This document shows positions 20,523 to 31,385 of a stretch of DNA of 64,000 bases, in pieces (within the stretch, counting starts at the first letter, position 1; each line of letters starts with the position of its first letter). The position numbers and the translations under genes were made by a program. This stretch comes from Myxocyprinus asiaticus. Lineage: Eukaryota > Chordata > Actinopteri > Cypriniformes > Catostomidae. The notes under the pieces were generated by a model, which did not search any database, had not been told where the DNA came from, and saw nothing but the letters and a program-made list of their open reading frames with translations. The DNA lies in contig NC_059346.1 of assembly GCF_019703515.2 (NCBI RefSeq), positions 56,680,001-56,744,000 of the forward strand, read 5' to 3'.

Positions 20523-23320
20523 ACAATGCAGCTAGGGCTCCCTCTACGAGGCGCCTGTATGCCTTGAAGTGGCATCTGTTCGCTAAGTGGTGTTCTTCCC
20601 GACGCGAAGACCCCCAGAGATGCGCAGTCGGATCAGTGCTTTCCTTCCTGCAGGAGAGGCTGGAGGGGCAGTTGTCCCTTTCCACCCTGAAGGTGTATGT
20701 AGCCGCTATTTTGGCGCATCACGATGCAGTAGATGGTAAGTATTTGGGGAAGCACGACTTGATCATCAGGTTCCTGAGAGGCGCTAGGAGGTTGAATCCC
20801 TCCAGACCGCGCCTTGTCCCCTCATGGGACCTCTCCGTAGACCTTCGGGATCTACAGGGAGCTCCCTTTGAGCCCTTGGAGTCAGCTGTGCTTAAGGTAC
20901 TGTAGGGCTTTACTGGTTGTTTAGATCAGTGTTACTATCAGAAATAATTAATAATTATTTCTGTAGTTATTAATCAATATTTAAATTAATTAATTGGATC
21001 TAACTCATTAAAACCTCATATGGGACTCCAGTAAATGTAGTGTGCTACGTTTAGGAGCAAGTTTGGTTATTAGCAATAATTAATAATTATCAAAGATAAT
21101 TATTAATTATTAAAATCAATAGAACATTGATGAGAATCAATGTCAGTTTTTTTAATCCTTTAAAATCAACACTTATCAAAGATAATCGTTAATTGTTAAC
21201 ATCGATGAAACGTTAAATTTAACACTAGCTTATTGATCATTCAAATTCAATCAAAGATAATTATCAATTATCAAATCAATAGAATATTAATAAGGATTAA
21301 CATTGACGGGGCACCACCCTGGAATCAGGGACTAATAACCGAATATTAAAACAGTCTCAATATTAGATTGTTTTCTTAGGTAAATTGACATCCGAAGAAT
21401 ATCGATTTTCGGGAAAAAAAACAATGAATGAAGGTTTGAATCCGAGCACTGACATCCTGTCAGCATGACACAGGCGTATGCAAAACAATCCGAAACACTT
21501 CTCTTTGTAATATAAACAAAAGTTTATTTATGCAGTAATATCAATTAATAATTAATACAATGCAGTCAATAAACTTCCGACTTACAACTACAAACTAAAC
21601 AGTGACATGATTAGATATGGAAATAAAAATAATCCTATAACACATAAGGTGTGTGTGTGACAGTGTGTGTGTGTGTGTGTCAGTGTGGTTAGTGAGAGAG
21701 AGAGAGAGAGAGATTATTCAGTGACAGCCCGAAAGCTGATTTCGCGATAGCTGGAGATAAAGCAGCCGTGTTCATCACTCAGAGACGCGGTTTTACGAGC
21801 GGGGCTCGTAAAAGTCCTGTGTTATTTGACTCTAATGGATGAACTCAGTTGCTGTCTCACCTGCGATGGCGAAAATGCACAACAATCCAATTTGGTTGGA
21901 CCACAATACAGCAAAACAAATTCGTGATAATTAATACCCTGAGTATTAATAATTAGCGGACATGGCAGTCCGTAAACTGTACAAGCAAAAACCTTGAAAC
22001 ACAAGAATAACACGCTATAATATTCTATCTCTGCCCAGACGTAAACCTCTTACTTGAATCGCATGAGGACACAGATAGAATGTGTTTTCCTCCGTCCTTT
22101 AACTTTGACCCAGTTCCTTGAGGCTCGGGTGATGACGGAAGGCCGTTTCCTCGCGCTGTCGGCGGGCGGTACGGCTGTTGATTGTCGGCGGGCGGTACGG
22201 CTGTTGATTCTCGGCGGGCTGGCGGAGAACTCAGAAATGTCGACTTGATTGAAGATGGAAGAGAAATCTTTAATCTCTTCACTTCTGTAGGCCAACGGAT
22301 GAAGATGCGAATTGCTCGGCAGTCTCCTTTGGATCCGTTAGAGTGTTCGGTTGAACACAGAGTAATCTCAACTCGTCCAGCGAGATGGAGATTGTATGGC
22401 TACAGTTTCAAGTCGGACATTACTTCCTTATGCCACGAGGCTGCACCAGAGAGCAGCAAAAAGCTACATCCGTATTCGGTGAACTAAGTCGCTGGAAGCA
22501 ACTTTGGAAGCATTTCAGAATTATTTGAAGTCCTGATGATGTCATGTTTGAGGGACGTTCTGTTGTGTGCCTCATCCAATAGGAGTTGAGCGCTTGATCC
22601 TTTAGTGAGCAAGTCTTCATGGATTTGTAGTCTGTTTTGGACTCCCTTTGTTTGATTTTGGTGCGTTTTTTATCAGTAAAATTTACGACTTAGAAGGAGG
22701 GGGCTTGAGGAATGTTTTTATGACTGTTAGGCCTGCCTTTGTCTTCTATCTGAATACATGAAGCCCAATAGTACTCTCTTTGAAGACTGCCCTCCTTACT
22801 GCGCCCACTTCCATCAAAAGGGTAGGGGATCTGCAGGCGTTCTCTGTCAGAGAATCGTGCCTGGAGTTCGGTCCGGGTTACTCTCACGTGATCCTGAGAC
22901 CCCGACCGATCTATGTGCCCAAGGTTCTCACGAGTCCTTTTAGGGATCAGGTGGTGAACCTGCAAGTGTTGCCCAGGAGGAGGCAGACCCAGCCTTGGTG
23001 TTGCTGTGTCCAGTGCGAGCTTTACGCATCTATTTGGATCACACACAGAGCCTTAGAAGCTCCGAGCAGCTCTTTGATTGCTTTGGTGGACAGTGGAAAG
23101 GAAGCGCTGTTTCCAAACAGAGGATCGCCCACTGGGACATTGACGCCATCACAATGGCATATCAGGCTCAGGACGTGCCACCCCCTGGGCTATGGCCAGT
23201 GGCGCCTCTTTGGCAGACATCTGCAGAGCAGCGGGCTGGGCAACAACCAACACCTTTGCGAGGTCCTACAATCTCCGGGTTGAGCCGGTCTCGTCCCGTG
23301 TATTGGCAGGCATGAGCAGG
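20523..23320 (+). pseudogene. DIRS tyrosine recombinase, split by solo LTR
   Basis: The N-terminal part begins directly after RNase H (ARAPSTRRLYALKWHLF...) and is open to 20900. Coding resumes after the inserted LTR at 22771 with KTALLTAPTSIKRVGDLQAF, and the two halves join in frame if the LTR and one 4-bp target copy are ignored. The last part, in another frame, reads SLADICRAAGWATTNTFAR with a Tyr three residues on that may be the nucleophile. The segment before it, which should hold the His-x-x-Arg box, is missing (frame jump at ~23190). No spacer domain separates RNase H and recombinase, so a further internal deletion is likely at ~20523. Confidence 0.75.
20901..22770 (-). mobile_element. 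Solo LTR, same family as 4338-6206 (1870 bp)
   Basis: Matches the provirus LTR over its whole length, in the same orientation, with scattered substitutions and short indels. It starts TGTAGGGC and ends CCCAATA (the other copies end CCCAACA). GTAC at 20897-20900 and again at 22771-22774 is the 4-bp target duplication. No internal sequence remains, so the provirus was lost by LTR-LTR recombination. It interrupts the DIRS recombinase and is therefore younger than the DIRS insertion. Confidence 0.92.
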
Positions 23321-23952
23321 TAAGTTCCAGGACAACTGGCTGGGTGTACAATGCAGGCCATAGCGAAGCCCCGTATCTCCGCAAGCGTACCTCCCAGAGT
23401 CACGGGGCCAATGCTGCCGTTCTTGGCCACCCTGAAAACCCCCAGGCAGGCCTGACTCCAAGACTGCCAGCACCTTCGGAATAGCAGCCACCCACGTACC
23501 ACTTGTGCATAGCGCCTTTCCCCTCCCTTGAGGTGAAGACGTGCGATCTTGACTCCCAGTCGTGTTCACAGACTGTGATCCCTGGATGACTTTCCTCCTT
23601 AGTTTGCGGAGAAACTTGCTGACCGGCCCTAATGAGCCCCTGTACTGAGGTAGGTGCTCCACATGTGCTGGTTCCCCGAAGGCGACCCCATGTGACATCT
23701 TCCACAAAAATTGTTTCCCTGACGGCAAACTGTGTCTTCCTTGGGCAGAGGACCCTTTGCCCCTGGTTGCCATGCTCTGTAGAAACTCCTCCCCCTTCGG
23801 GTAGGACCTACCATGGGACTTCTCCACATGACATACTTCCGACAAGACTCGGTAAGACCATGTGACGTATTCCACTCAAAATACCCCCCTTCCTTTTGGG
23901 ACGGGGTGTTGTCTCCACGGTGTCTTCCCCTTGGGAGGGACACCCCCTGACA
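23321..23952 (+). other. DIRS 3' non-coding part
   Basis: GC-richer sequence with no convincing coding in the plus direction. Minus-strand ORFs here (up to 235 codons) are shadows. It ends near GGGAGGGACACCCCCTGACA, where the base composition drops sharply to AT-rich flank. Confidence 0.5.
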
Positions 23953-24112
23953 GAGTTTAATAGAGAAACTACAGCATTTTTCTACAGCATAACAGAAAAA
24001 AAGAAATGCTTTGACTGATAAAACATGAATCTAATAAATACACGATTACAACAATACATGGTTTGTCGTTTTTATGTGATTAAGATATTTTTACAAGAAT
24101 AAAGGATGTAAT

Positions 24113-24475
24113 GGGGCCTGGGTAGCTCAGCAAGCAAAGACAATGACTACCACCCCTGGAGTTGCAAGTTCGAATCCATGATGTACTCAGCTAGGTTTTC
24201 TAAGCAACCAATTGGCCCGTTTGCCAGGGAGTCACGTGGGTTACTTCCTTTTAGTCGCTATATGGTGGTTCTCGCTTTGGGTGGGGCGCATGATGAGTTG
24301 TGCATTGATGCCGTGGTGAATAAAGTGAGCCTCCACACACTAGGTCTGCGTGGTAATGCACTCGGCTAGCCACCCAATAAAATGCGCATGCTTACTGTCT
24401 CAGAAACTGAGGCAACTGAGATTCATCCTGCACCACCCGGAATGAGGCGAGTAACTGCGCCACCACGAGGAATTA
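24113..24475 (+). mobile_element. tRNA-derived SINE, copy 1
   Basis: Starts GGGGCCTGGGTAGCTCAGCA. An A box (TAGCTCAGCAAGC, 24123-24135) and a B box (AGTTCGAATCC, 24167-24177) are correctly spaced for an RNA polymerase III promoter. The body (AAGCAACCAATTGGCCCG, TGAGGCGAGTAACTGCGCCA) is the same as in the copies at 32.5, 55.4 and 57.3 kb. The 3' tail is truncated at about 24475. It is a pol III-type retrotransposon, not a functional tRNA: the anticodon arm is not credible. Confidence 0.8.
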
Positions 24476-24888
24476 TGCTGCCTTCAAGTGGATCTGGGAA
24501 GCTCGTACCTCCGAGTTGGGCATCGTTACAAAGACGTCACGCATTCAAGTGGGAAACAAAATACGGAAGAAAAGAAATATACAATGAATCATGGCAAAAA
24601 TGCTTTTTCTGTTGTACCAGTGAATAAACATAAATAAATACACTTGCATCACTTATTCATGACATATATGATTTATAAATGCATGGTATCTAAGAGATTA
24701 TTTATTTATATGCTTAAAACAAACTGCGAAAGAAGAGTCAATAGTTGGCTGTCATACTGTATATAACAAATTAATATTATTAAAATAACGTACAGATGTA
24801 GAAATATTTATGCAAAATCATTTGTTTCCATCATCTTTCCTGTCGATATGCCCCTTCCAACATCCCATCCCGGCAACCCGTGTATCAT

Positions 24889-26110
24889 TGTCATGATTCA
24901 CTTTTGTTTTGCCTGTCATTTGTTTCCCCTGGACTACACTTCCCATATATCCCTGCCCTCATCACTGCCAGCTGTTCCCTGTTGTTCCGAGCCTCCCACA
25001 CCTGTGTCTGCTCCATACCATGTCACAGCCACTCCTGAGTCTGCTCCACACCATGTCACAACCACGCCTGAGGCTGCTCCAGTCATGTCACAGCCAAGTC
25101 TGATCTGCTCTGGTCTCATGGCCATCCACCTGATCTGCTCTGGTCTTCTGGGTCTTCTGGCCGTCCACCTGATCTGCTCTGGTCTCCTTGGTCTCATGGC
25201 TGTCCGCCTGTTCTTCCCTGGTCTCCTTGGTCTCCTGGCTGTCCACCTGATCTGCCCTGGTCTCCTGGCCGTCCGCCTGATTTGCTCTGGTCTCCTTGGT
25301 CCCCTGGCCATCCGCCTGATCTGCTCTGGTCTCCTTGGTCTCTCAGCCATCTGCCTGATCTGCTCTGGTCTTCTGGGTCTCCTGGCCATCCGCCTGATCT
25401 GCTCTGGTCTCTTGGGTCTCCTGGCCATCCGCCTGATCTGCTCTGGTCTCCTGGGTCTCCTGGCCGTCCGTCTGATCTGCTCTGGTCTCCTTGGTCCCCT
25501 GTCAGTCCGCCTGATCTGCTCTGGTCTCCTTGGTCTCTCGGCCATCCACCTGAGCTGCTCTGGTCTCCTTGGTCTCCTGGCCTTCCGCCTGATCTGCTCT
25601 GGCCTCTTTGGTTTCTGGCTCCATCTTGGCCCTGCCTCCCTTACCAACCTTCCTTGTGCGTCAGGAGCCGCCCATTTTTTTTTGGGGGGGGGGGGTTATG
25701 TCATGATTCACTGTTGTTTTGCCTTGTGTTTTGCCCCTGTCATCTGTTTCCCCTGGACTACACTTTCCATAATTCCCTGCCCTCATCACTGCCAGCTGTT
25801 CCCTATTGTTCTCACCTGTGTTTCATTCACTCATTAACCAGGTGTGTATATAATGCCCTGATTTCTACCCAGTCATTGTCAGATGTTATGTGTTTCTCTC
25901 CCGTTCAGTTATACCTAGTTCCCATCATGGATGTTTTGTTTGTTTTATTCCCCAGTTCTTTGTTCTGCCATGTTCCTGAGTTTTCTATGTTAATTTATAC
26001 CACACTTTGTTTTTTTATTAAACTTATTAAGCCGCACCTGGATCCTGCTCTTGTGTTTCCCTTCATAAAGTTACAATCATCTAGAATTCTGAGTTTCCCA
26101 CATGATCGTT
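24889..26110 (+). mobile_element. Small LTR-flanked element with minisatellite interior
   Basis: A ~95-bp segment at 24889-24985 starting TGTCATGATTCAC recurs at 25699-25800, giving direct repeats. The right copy continues like an LTR: a TATA-type word (GTATATAAT, ~25845), a poly(A) signal (ATTAAA, ~26016) and a U5-like tail with GCACCTGGATCCTG. A G-run just before 25699 could be the polypurine tract. The interior has no gag or pol, only a short Pro/Val/Thr-rich repeat and a 39-bp tandem repeat. The left LTR is truncated. Probably a non-autonomous LTR element. Confidence 0.5.
25095..25615. repeat. 39-bp coding-type minisatellite (~13 units)
   Basis: The unit is about CTGATCTGCTCTGGTCTCCT followed by TGGTCTCCTGGCCGTCCGC. 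Because 39 is a multiple of three, it stays open in several frames: plus as LICSGLLGLLAVH (hydrophobic 13-mers), minus as RRPEQIRRMARRP (basic 13-mers). Units differ at 1-6 positions. The long ORFs 24848-25837 (+), 25282-26130 (+) and 24934-25647 (-) are consequences of this periodicity, and none has independent support. Confidence 0.85.
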
Positions 26111-26783
26111 CGTGTGCTCGAAACTCGTAATTACAATGTTTCTGACTCCACTTGAAGGGCATATTAGAGAGCATTGGCAATCATCAAATAAATAAAGAAT
26201 ATTTATATGAGAACCCTTACAAAAAATCTAGAGTTCTGACAAACTGACAAAATCTGATAAACCGCAAATCTCCTACTCATTATTTTCACATTCAAATGAG
26301 CTTGCGATTCACCGCAAACATTTGGCAGAAGTTTGCAGCTCTTCACCAGTAGTGGTGAACCTGCAGAAAACCTTTGGCGACAATGAAGAGTTTGCCACAA
26401 AGCTCATTTGCATGTGAAAATAATGAGTGGCAAATTTTCACCAAGCTTGCAGCAAGTTTGGCAGAACTATTGAATTTTTGTAAGGGAAATGCTAACCAGT
26501 GTAGCCTTTAGCACTGAATTGAAAGCTACAAGTAATATATTTTCAGCCTCATTCTGTAAACAGAATCTCCATACTATGAGAAAAAGATGTTGTTGTATAC
26601 ACTCGGTGGGGTTTTAAGTTTAAGTACGTTTGGAGCAGCAGATATAGTGTAAATTGTGATGCGAACATTTAGCTTTATGCTAAAATGCTATTTCTAGCCC
26701 TTATGCTGTGTTCCATTCGCTCGGAAAGTCTGAATTTCCAAGTTCCTACTTAGAAAACTGCAACGGAATGCCACATTAATACA
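26111..26783. other. Non-coding flank
   Basis: AT-rich. A partial inverted repeat is visible between about 26270-26300 (CTCATTATTTTCACATTCAA) and 26400-26430 (its inverse), perhaps an old MITE. No gene. Confidence 0.45.
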
Positions 26784-28034
26784 TACACTATATTGCCAAA
26801 AGTATTCGCTCATCTGCCTTTAGACGCATATGAACTTAAGTGACATCCCATTCTTAATCCATAGGGTTTAATATGACGTCGGCCCACCCTTTGCAGCTAT
26901 AACAGCTTCAACTCTTCTGGGAAGGCTTTCCACAAGGTTTAGGAGTGTGTTTATGGGAATTTTTGACCATTCTTCCAGAAGCGCATTTGTGAGGTTAGAC
27001 ACTGATGTTGGACGAGAAGGCCTGGCTCGCAGTCTTCGCTCTAATTTATCCCAAAGGTGCTCTATCGGGTTGAGGTCAGGACTCTGTGCAGGCCAGTCAA
27101 GTTCTTCCACACCAAACTCGCTCATCCATGTCTTTATGGACCTTGCTTTGTGCACTGGTGCACAGTCATGTTGGAACAGGAAGGGGCCATTCCCAAACTG
27201 TTCCCACAAAGTTGGGAGCATGGAATTGTCCAAAATCTCTTAGTATGCTGAAGCATTCAGAGTTCCTTTCACTGGAACTAAGGGGCCAAGCCCAGCTCCT
27301 GAAAAACAACCCCACACCATAATCCCCCCTCCACCAAACTTCACAGTTGGCACAATGCAGTCAGACAAGTACCGTTCTCCTGGCAACCGCCAAACCCAGA
27401 CTCATCCATCAGATTGCCAGATGGAGAAGCGTGATTCGTCACTCCAGAGAACGCGTCTCCACTGCTCTAGAGTCCAGTGGCAGCGTGCTTTACACCACTG
27501 CATCCGACGCTTTGCATTGCACTTGGTGATGTATGGCTTGGATGCAGCTGCTCAGCCATGGAAACCCATTCCATGAAGCTCCCTACGCACTGTTCTTGAG
27601 CTAATCTGAAGGCCACATGAACTTTGGAGGTCTGTAGCGATTGACTCTGCAGAAAGTTGGCGACCTCTGCGCACTATGCACCTCAGCATCCGCTGGCCCC
27701 GCTCTGTCATTTATGTGGCCTACCACTTCGTGGCTGAGTTGCTGTCATTCCCAATCGCTTCCACTTTGTTATAATACCACTGACAGTTGACTGTGGAATA
27801 TTTAGTAGCAAGGAAATTTCACAACTGGACTTGTTGCACAGGTGGCATCCTATCACAGTACCAGGCTGGAATTCACTGAGCTCCTGAGAGCAGCCCATTC
27901 TTTCACAAATGTTTGTAGAAGCAGTCTGCATGCCAAGGTGCTTCATTTTATACACCTGTGGCCATGGAAGTGATTGGAACACCTGAATTCAATTATTTGG
28001 ATGGGTGAGCGAATAATTTTGGCAATATAGTGTA
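26784..28034 (-). mobile_element. Tc1/mariner element, nearly full length (1251 bp)
   Basis: TA at 26784-26785 and 28033-28034 flank inverted ends reading CACTATATTGCCAAAAG(T) and CACTATATTGCCAAAAT. The interior codes for a Tc1-family transposase on the minus strand. Length, TIRs and TA duplication fit a complete Tc1-like copy, inactivated by point mutations. Confidence 0.92.
26868..27982 (-). pseudogene. Tc1-like transposase, one frameshift and three stops
   Basis: The N-terminal part (27707-27982) carries the paired-type helix-turn-helix: NIPQSTVSGIITKWKRLG followed by a GRP-type hook. A frameshift at ~27706 then breaks the frame. The DDE catalytic core follows: LWSDESRF region, FQHDCAPVH with the second Asp, and SPDLNPIEHLWD with the Glu, so all three acidic residues are present. 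Stops interrupt it at TGA 27552-27554, TGA 27402-27404 and TAA 27240-27242, each one C-to-T change from CGA or CAA. The terminal stretch 26868-27233 is open. The start probably lies at or a few codons after 27982. A cut-and-paste transposase, now dead. Confidence 0.88.
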
Positions 28035-28107
28035 TAAAGAATTCTAACAAGAAAACCAGATCTTTTTTTTTTTTTCTCTAGCAAGACCTTTGATATTAGG
28101 GCAAAGA

Positions 28108-28345
28108 TGTACTGCAAAAAATATATTCTTAATGAGAATTGTTGTATTGCTTACAATACCTGTAAAAAATTCTACAAATTCATCAAATAAGAGATTTGGG
28201 CTTTTTTCAGAGAATGTATTTTTAATATAAATGCATTTTTTTCTACTGTACTGGCAGATTGTTTCACTTGTTATTCACTTGTTTATATTCAGAACAAGTG
28301 AGAAAATCTGCCAGGTGCTGAAGAAGTAATTCAATGTATTTAGAC
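28108..28345 (+). repeat. 'ACTGCAAAAAA' dispersed repeat, copy 1
   Basis: Starts GTACTGCAAAAAATATATTC, contains ACAAGTGAGAAAATCTGCCA and an inverted CTGGCAGATTGTTTCACTTG, matching a common fish repeat seen again at 61133. No coding. Confidence 0.45.
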
Positions 28346-28998
28346 TATGTGACTGACATTTTACAGCATGCATTCTGCAATCTGTAGTGGAATACACTTT
28401 AAAAGTAACCCTCCCAACCCTGAATACGGGACCTTTTACCGTTTAGCTCAACATCTAGCTATGCGGGACTCTCGTGTATGTGGTTCCATGTGGATGCTGC
28501 TACTATGTAGGCAGTATACAGTAAGGCAGCTCACTAGGTTTTGAAACAGAGCCACTTTCACTTTTTTCTCTCATGCCTCCACGCACACCCTTGATTATAT
28601 CATTTTGCACTCCTGTTCTTAACTACGCTACCTGTCTTTGCTCCTCATACACACGTTTATCTCTCACACACTCTACTTGTCTATCTCTCCACAGCCCTCA
28701 TCAGCATGTGCCACTTCCTCTGCTTTTGGCAGTGCCTCGCTCATTTTTCTCCTCATGCTGTCGTTTCTTCTGCAGGCAATCTAGCTGTGCACTGGGCTGT
28801 GAAAGACTCTTTCCATCTCTCTCTCTCTCTCTCTCTCAGCACAAACACACACACACACACACACACATACACATTCAGTTCAACATAAACACACACACCC
28901 ATAGGAAAGAAAAAATCACAAATGTGATCTCTTTAATATCTCAATTGTTTCTCCTAGACAGCAATGATATTACACGGAGAGCAAATGGAGGCTTTTGC
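28346..28998. other. Non-coding, CT/CA microsatellite
   Basis: (CT)n then (CA)n at about 28817-28867 explains the overlapping ORFs. No gene recognised. Confidence 0.5.
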
Positions 28999-29160
28999 TT
29001 AAAAGGGTTATTCACCCAATAATTTGAATTCTGTCATCATAAATTCACCTTTATGTTGTTGCAAACCCGTATGACTTTTTTTCTTTTCTGGAACACAAAA
29101 GAAGATGTTAAGCACAATGTTCACCTCAGTTGCCATTCGCTTTCATTGTAGGGAAAACAA
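28999..29160 (+). repeat. Fragment of TTAA-type 'GTTCACCC' repeat, left arm
   Basis: TTAAAAGGGTTATTCACCC followed by TTCTGTCATCATAAATTCAC and GGAACACAAAAGAAGATGTT is the left arm of the 16038-16491 family, with TTAA at its edge. Confidence 0.65.
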
Positions 29161-29364
29161 AGATGCAAGGAAATTGAATGGTGACTGTAATTCCCTACCA
29201 TTTTACTTAACGTCTCTTTTATAGTTTCAAGAAAGGAAGAAAGTATTTGGGCTTCAGAACAAGTGTGACTAAATAATGACATATGAAACATAACTGATAT
29301 CTCCATTCGCTTTAAGTCACTTGAAAAACAATTTTCAGTACACACTTTTACATTTCTATGCAAG

Positions 29365-29449
29365 AAGAAATATTACAGGTAAGTTTCTCTCTCTTACCAG
29401 CTGAAGATTTATCCTTCATAATCCAGCTATCACAGTGCACACACACACA

Positions 29450-29486
<37 letters not shown>

Positions 29487-29563
29487 AGAGAGACATAAAA
29501 TACAGTGTTAATATTTACTCATGCATGCAAATGCATTGACATTACTGGACCCTTAAGCTGTGG

Positions 29564-29612
<49 letters not shown>

Positions 29613-29880
29613 GTCCCACAATATAGGCAAAACCTGACCCACACACACACACACATACTGACTTCTCAACATCTTTCTGTGCAAGAACAGCAGCTATTTG
29701 GTAAATGATCCATGTGAGGTGAAAAAGAAATATAACAGGTAAGTGTCTCTTGTCTCCTACATAATCCACATTACACACATACTGTACATACATAAAAATA
29801 CTGTGTTGATATTTCCCTGTGAGCATACATTCACATTCCTGTATTCTTAACCCATAGAAACACATACATGAAAGCACACA
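29365..29880. repeat. Diverged tandem duplication with CA microsatellites
   Basis: 29365-29590 and 29722-29875 share AAATAT(T/A)ACAGGTAAGT, TCTCT, CATAATCCA, a CA-rich stretch, AATACAGTGTTAATATTT / AATACTGTGTTGATATTT, and GAAACACA. The left unit has expanded (CA)n at 29433-29485 and 29567-29611. The ORFs here are microsatellite products. Confidence 0.6.
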
Positions 29881-30446
29881 CTAATACGGTATTCTTTAAT
29901 TTTTAGACTTGATTTTTTAATTTGGGACAGACAGATTTGTTTCTTTAGCTAAACAGACAAGTACCATGGTATTGCCATGATGGTAAAGCCATGGTATTCT
30001 TTGAATTACCTTGACAATGAAACTGTGGTATTTCTTAACCAGATAATGAAATAGCTTAAATCAATGACAGCGAGGAACCAGACTGAGAAGTCGTGCAAGA
30101 GGAGAGCAGAAACAGGTGAAATGTCTTCTGTTGAAAAGGGGCAGTTTGTAGCCTTAAAGTGGCAAGAATGGGGCAAGTTAAGCTGATGTCAAGAGAAAGT
30201 TGAACATAAAAATAATTTTCCATTTGCATGTGGACTTGCCAAAGCAAAACTACAATTTACCACATGTGATTGGCTACTAAAACTTTTTGAGTAAAACTGA
30301 CACCAAACCATCTGCTTTCAAGAGACTCCATTAAAAAAACATACTTTCTGTTCACACTACCACTGTGGTAATATCTTTGAAAATTTTGACATTTTTAATG
30401 CGTAATAAAAATTATATTTTAACCAAAATGTTCACCACATGCTGAC
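29881..30446. other. Non-coding, no feature recognised
   Basis: Includes several ACCATGGTATTGCCATGATG-like words (29962-30020) suggestive of a short internal repeat. Nothing coding. Confidence 0.4.
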
Positions 30447-30523
30447 TGTCATGTCATTCCTATGTTTTCCTCCAAAGGACTCTTATTTTGAAGTTCTGTG
30501 TTTTCCTTTGTTGTGTCCCTGTT

Positions 30524-30598
<75 letters not shown>

Positions 30599-30791
30599 TC
30601 TCATATTCTTTGTACCTTTGTGGGTTCTTGTTTGTATGTAGAGTGTTAGTAGCCAGCATCATGCTGTCTTCTTCTTCTTCATCTTCCTCTTCTTCCTCTT
30701 CCTCCATCAGTGTATCCCCTTATTTTGTTAATAATTAAAGTTTTGCATTTGGATCCTCACTCTCTTACCTCTTCCCTTCACAACCCTGACA
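30447..30791 (+). repeat. LTR-like remnant (TGTCA...TGACA) with (AT)n
   Basis: Starts TGTCATGTCATTCC and ends CTGACA, and carries a poly(A)-signal-like AATTAAAG and a U5-like TTTGCATTTGGATCCTCACT. The same tail style occurs in the LTR at 25699-26110, so the two may be related solo LTRs. A 70-bp (AT)n tract (30527-30597) and a TTC-rich tract (30668-30708) interrupt it. No internal region. Confidence 0.4.
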
Positions 30792-31385
30792 CTGACACAG
30801 TGATGACCCCTGGATAACACAACATGAAAAGTGAGAGATTTATACCAGAACTAGATTTTACAAAGTACAAATTACAAAATAACACATTACTGTAATCTAA
30901 ATCTTTTTTTTTTTTTTTTTTTTTTTAATTCTTGCAATCAGATTACAGTTTCTGACATTCAATTAAGTTAATAACTTTTAAATACACTATTTTACTTGGG
31001 TTACACATATTACTGAAATAAAATTATTTATGTAGAACACATGTAAAACCTGAATTATGTTCATATGGTATAATCGTATAATTATGTTTGCATTTCTGTG
31101 AAAGCTGAAGAGTCTCTATTGAGTCATTGTAAGAGAAACTTGTGTGCCACAATGAACAAGAAATGTAGACATTATTCTGAATTCGTTGAGCAGAAAAACT
31201 GCTCGGTGAAAAGTGTTTTAAAGTAACTTGAAAGTAATCAGCAATGTGATTACTTTTCCCATTAAGTAATAAGTAATGTGATCTGATTAAAATTTTAGAG
31301 AGGCAGTTAAATTTAAGTAGCGTTGTCAGTCCATTACAATTTTTATCACAATGAATCATATAATTTTTTTTTTTGTTTTTGTTTT
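30792..31385. other. Non-coding
   Basis: Poly(T) at 30905-30927 and AT-rich DNA, no gene. The 111-codon minus ORF at 31024-31359 has no recognisable domain. Confidence 0.5.

Larger units (their letters stand above)
18303..23952 (+). mobile_element. DIRS-type tyrosine-recombinase retroelement, decayed, 3' end truncated
   Basis: Begins ATCTGTCACTCACTCAATG, followed by a TATA-type promoter and then, on the plus strand, a Cys-rich gag-like start, reverse transcriptase, RNase H and a tyrosine recombinase. These are the parts of DIRS retroelements, which integrate with a recombinase rather than an integrase. A 1870-bp solo LTR (20901-22770) is inserted in the recombinase gene. An inverted copy of the 5' terminus, expected at the 3' end of DIRS elements, is not visible near 23952, so the right end is truncated or heavily diverged. 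Internal deletions remove the RT active-site region and part of the recombinase. Confidence 0.85.

Noticed and set aside
19498..20535. 345-codon plus ORF
   Set aside because: Wrong frame: RT and RNase H motifs lie in the other frames. The composition is that of a shadow.
23168..23943. 235- and 104-codon minus ORFs
   Set aside because: Antisense shadows of the DIRS recombinase and its 3' region, with no recognisable domain.
24113..24185. Possible tRNA gene (A and B boxes)
   Set aside because: It is the head of a SINE: the same body follows in four copies and the anticodon arm does not fold convincingly.
24848..26130. 329- and 282-codon plus ORFs and a 237-codon minus ORF
   Set aside because: They are produced by a 39-bp tandem repeat that stays open in several frames. 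No start context or domain, and the flanks are LTR-like.
29501..29877. 67- and 111-codon ORFs
   Set aside because: Mostly translated (CA)n/(GT)n.
30439..30738. 99-codon ORF with YIYIYI and SSSS runs
   Set aside because: Translated (AT)n and TTC microsatellites.
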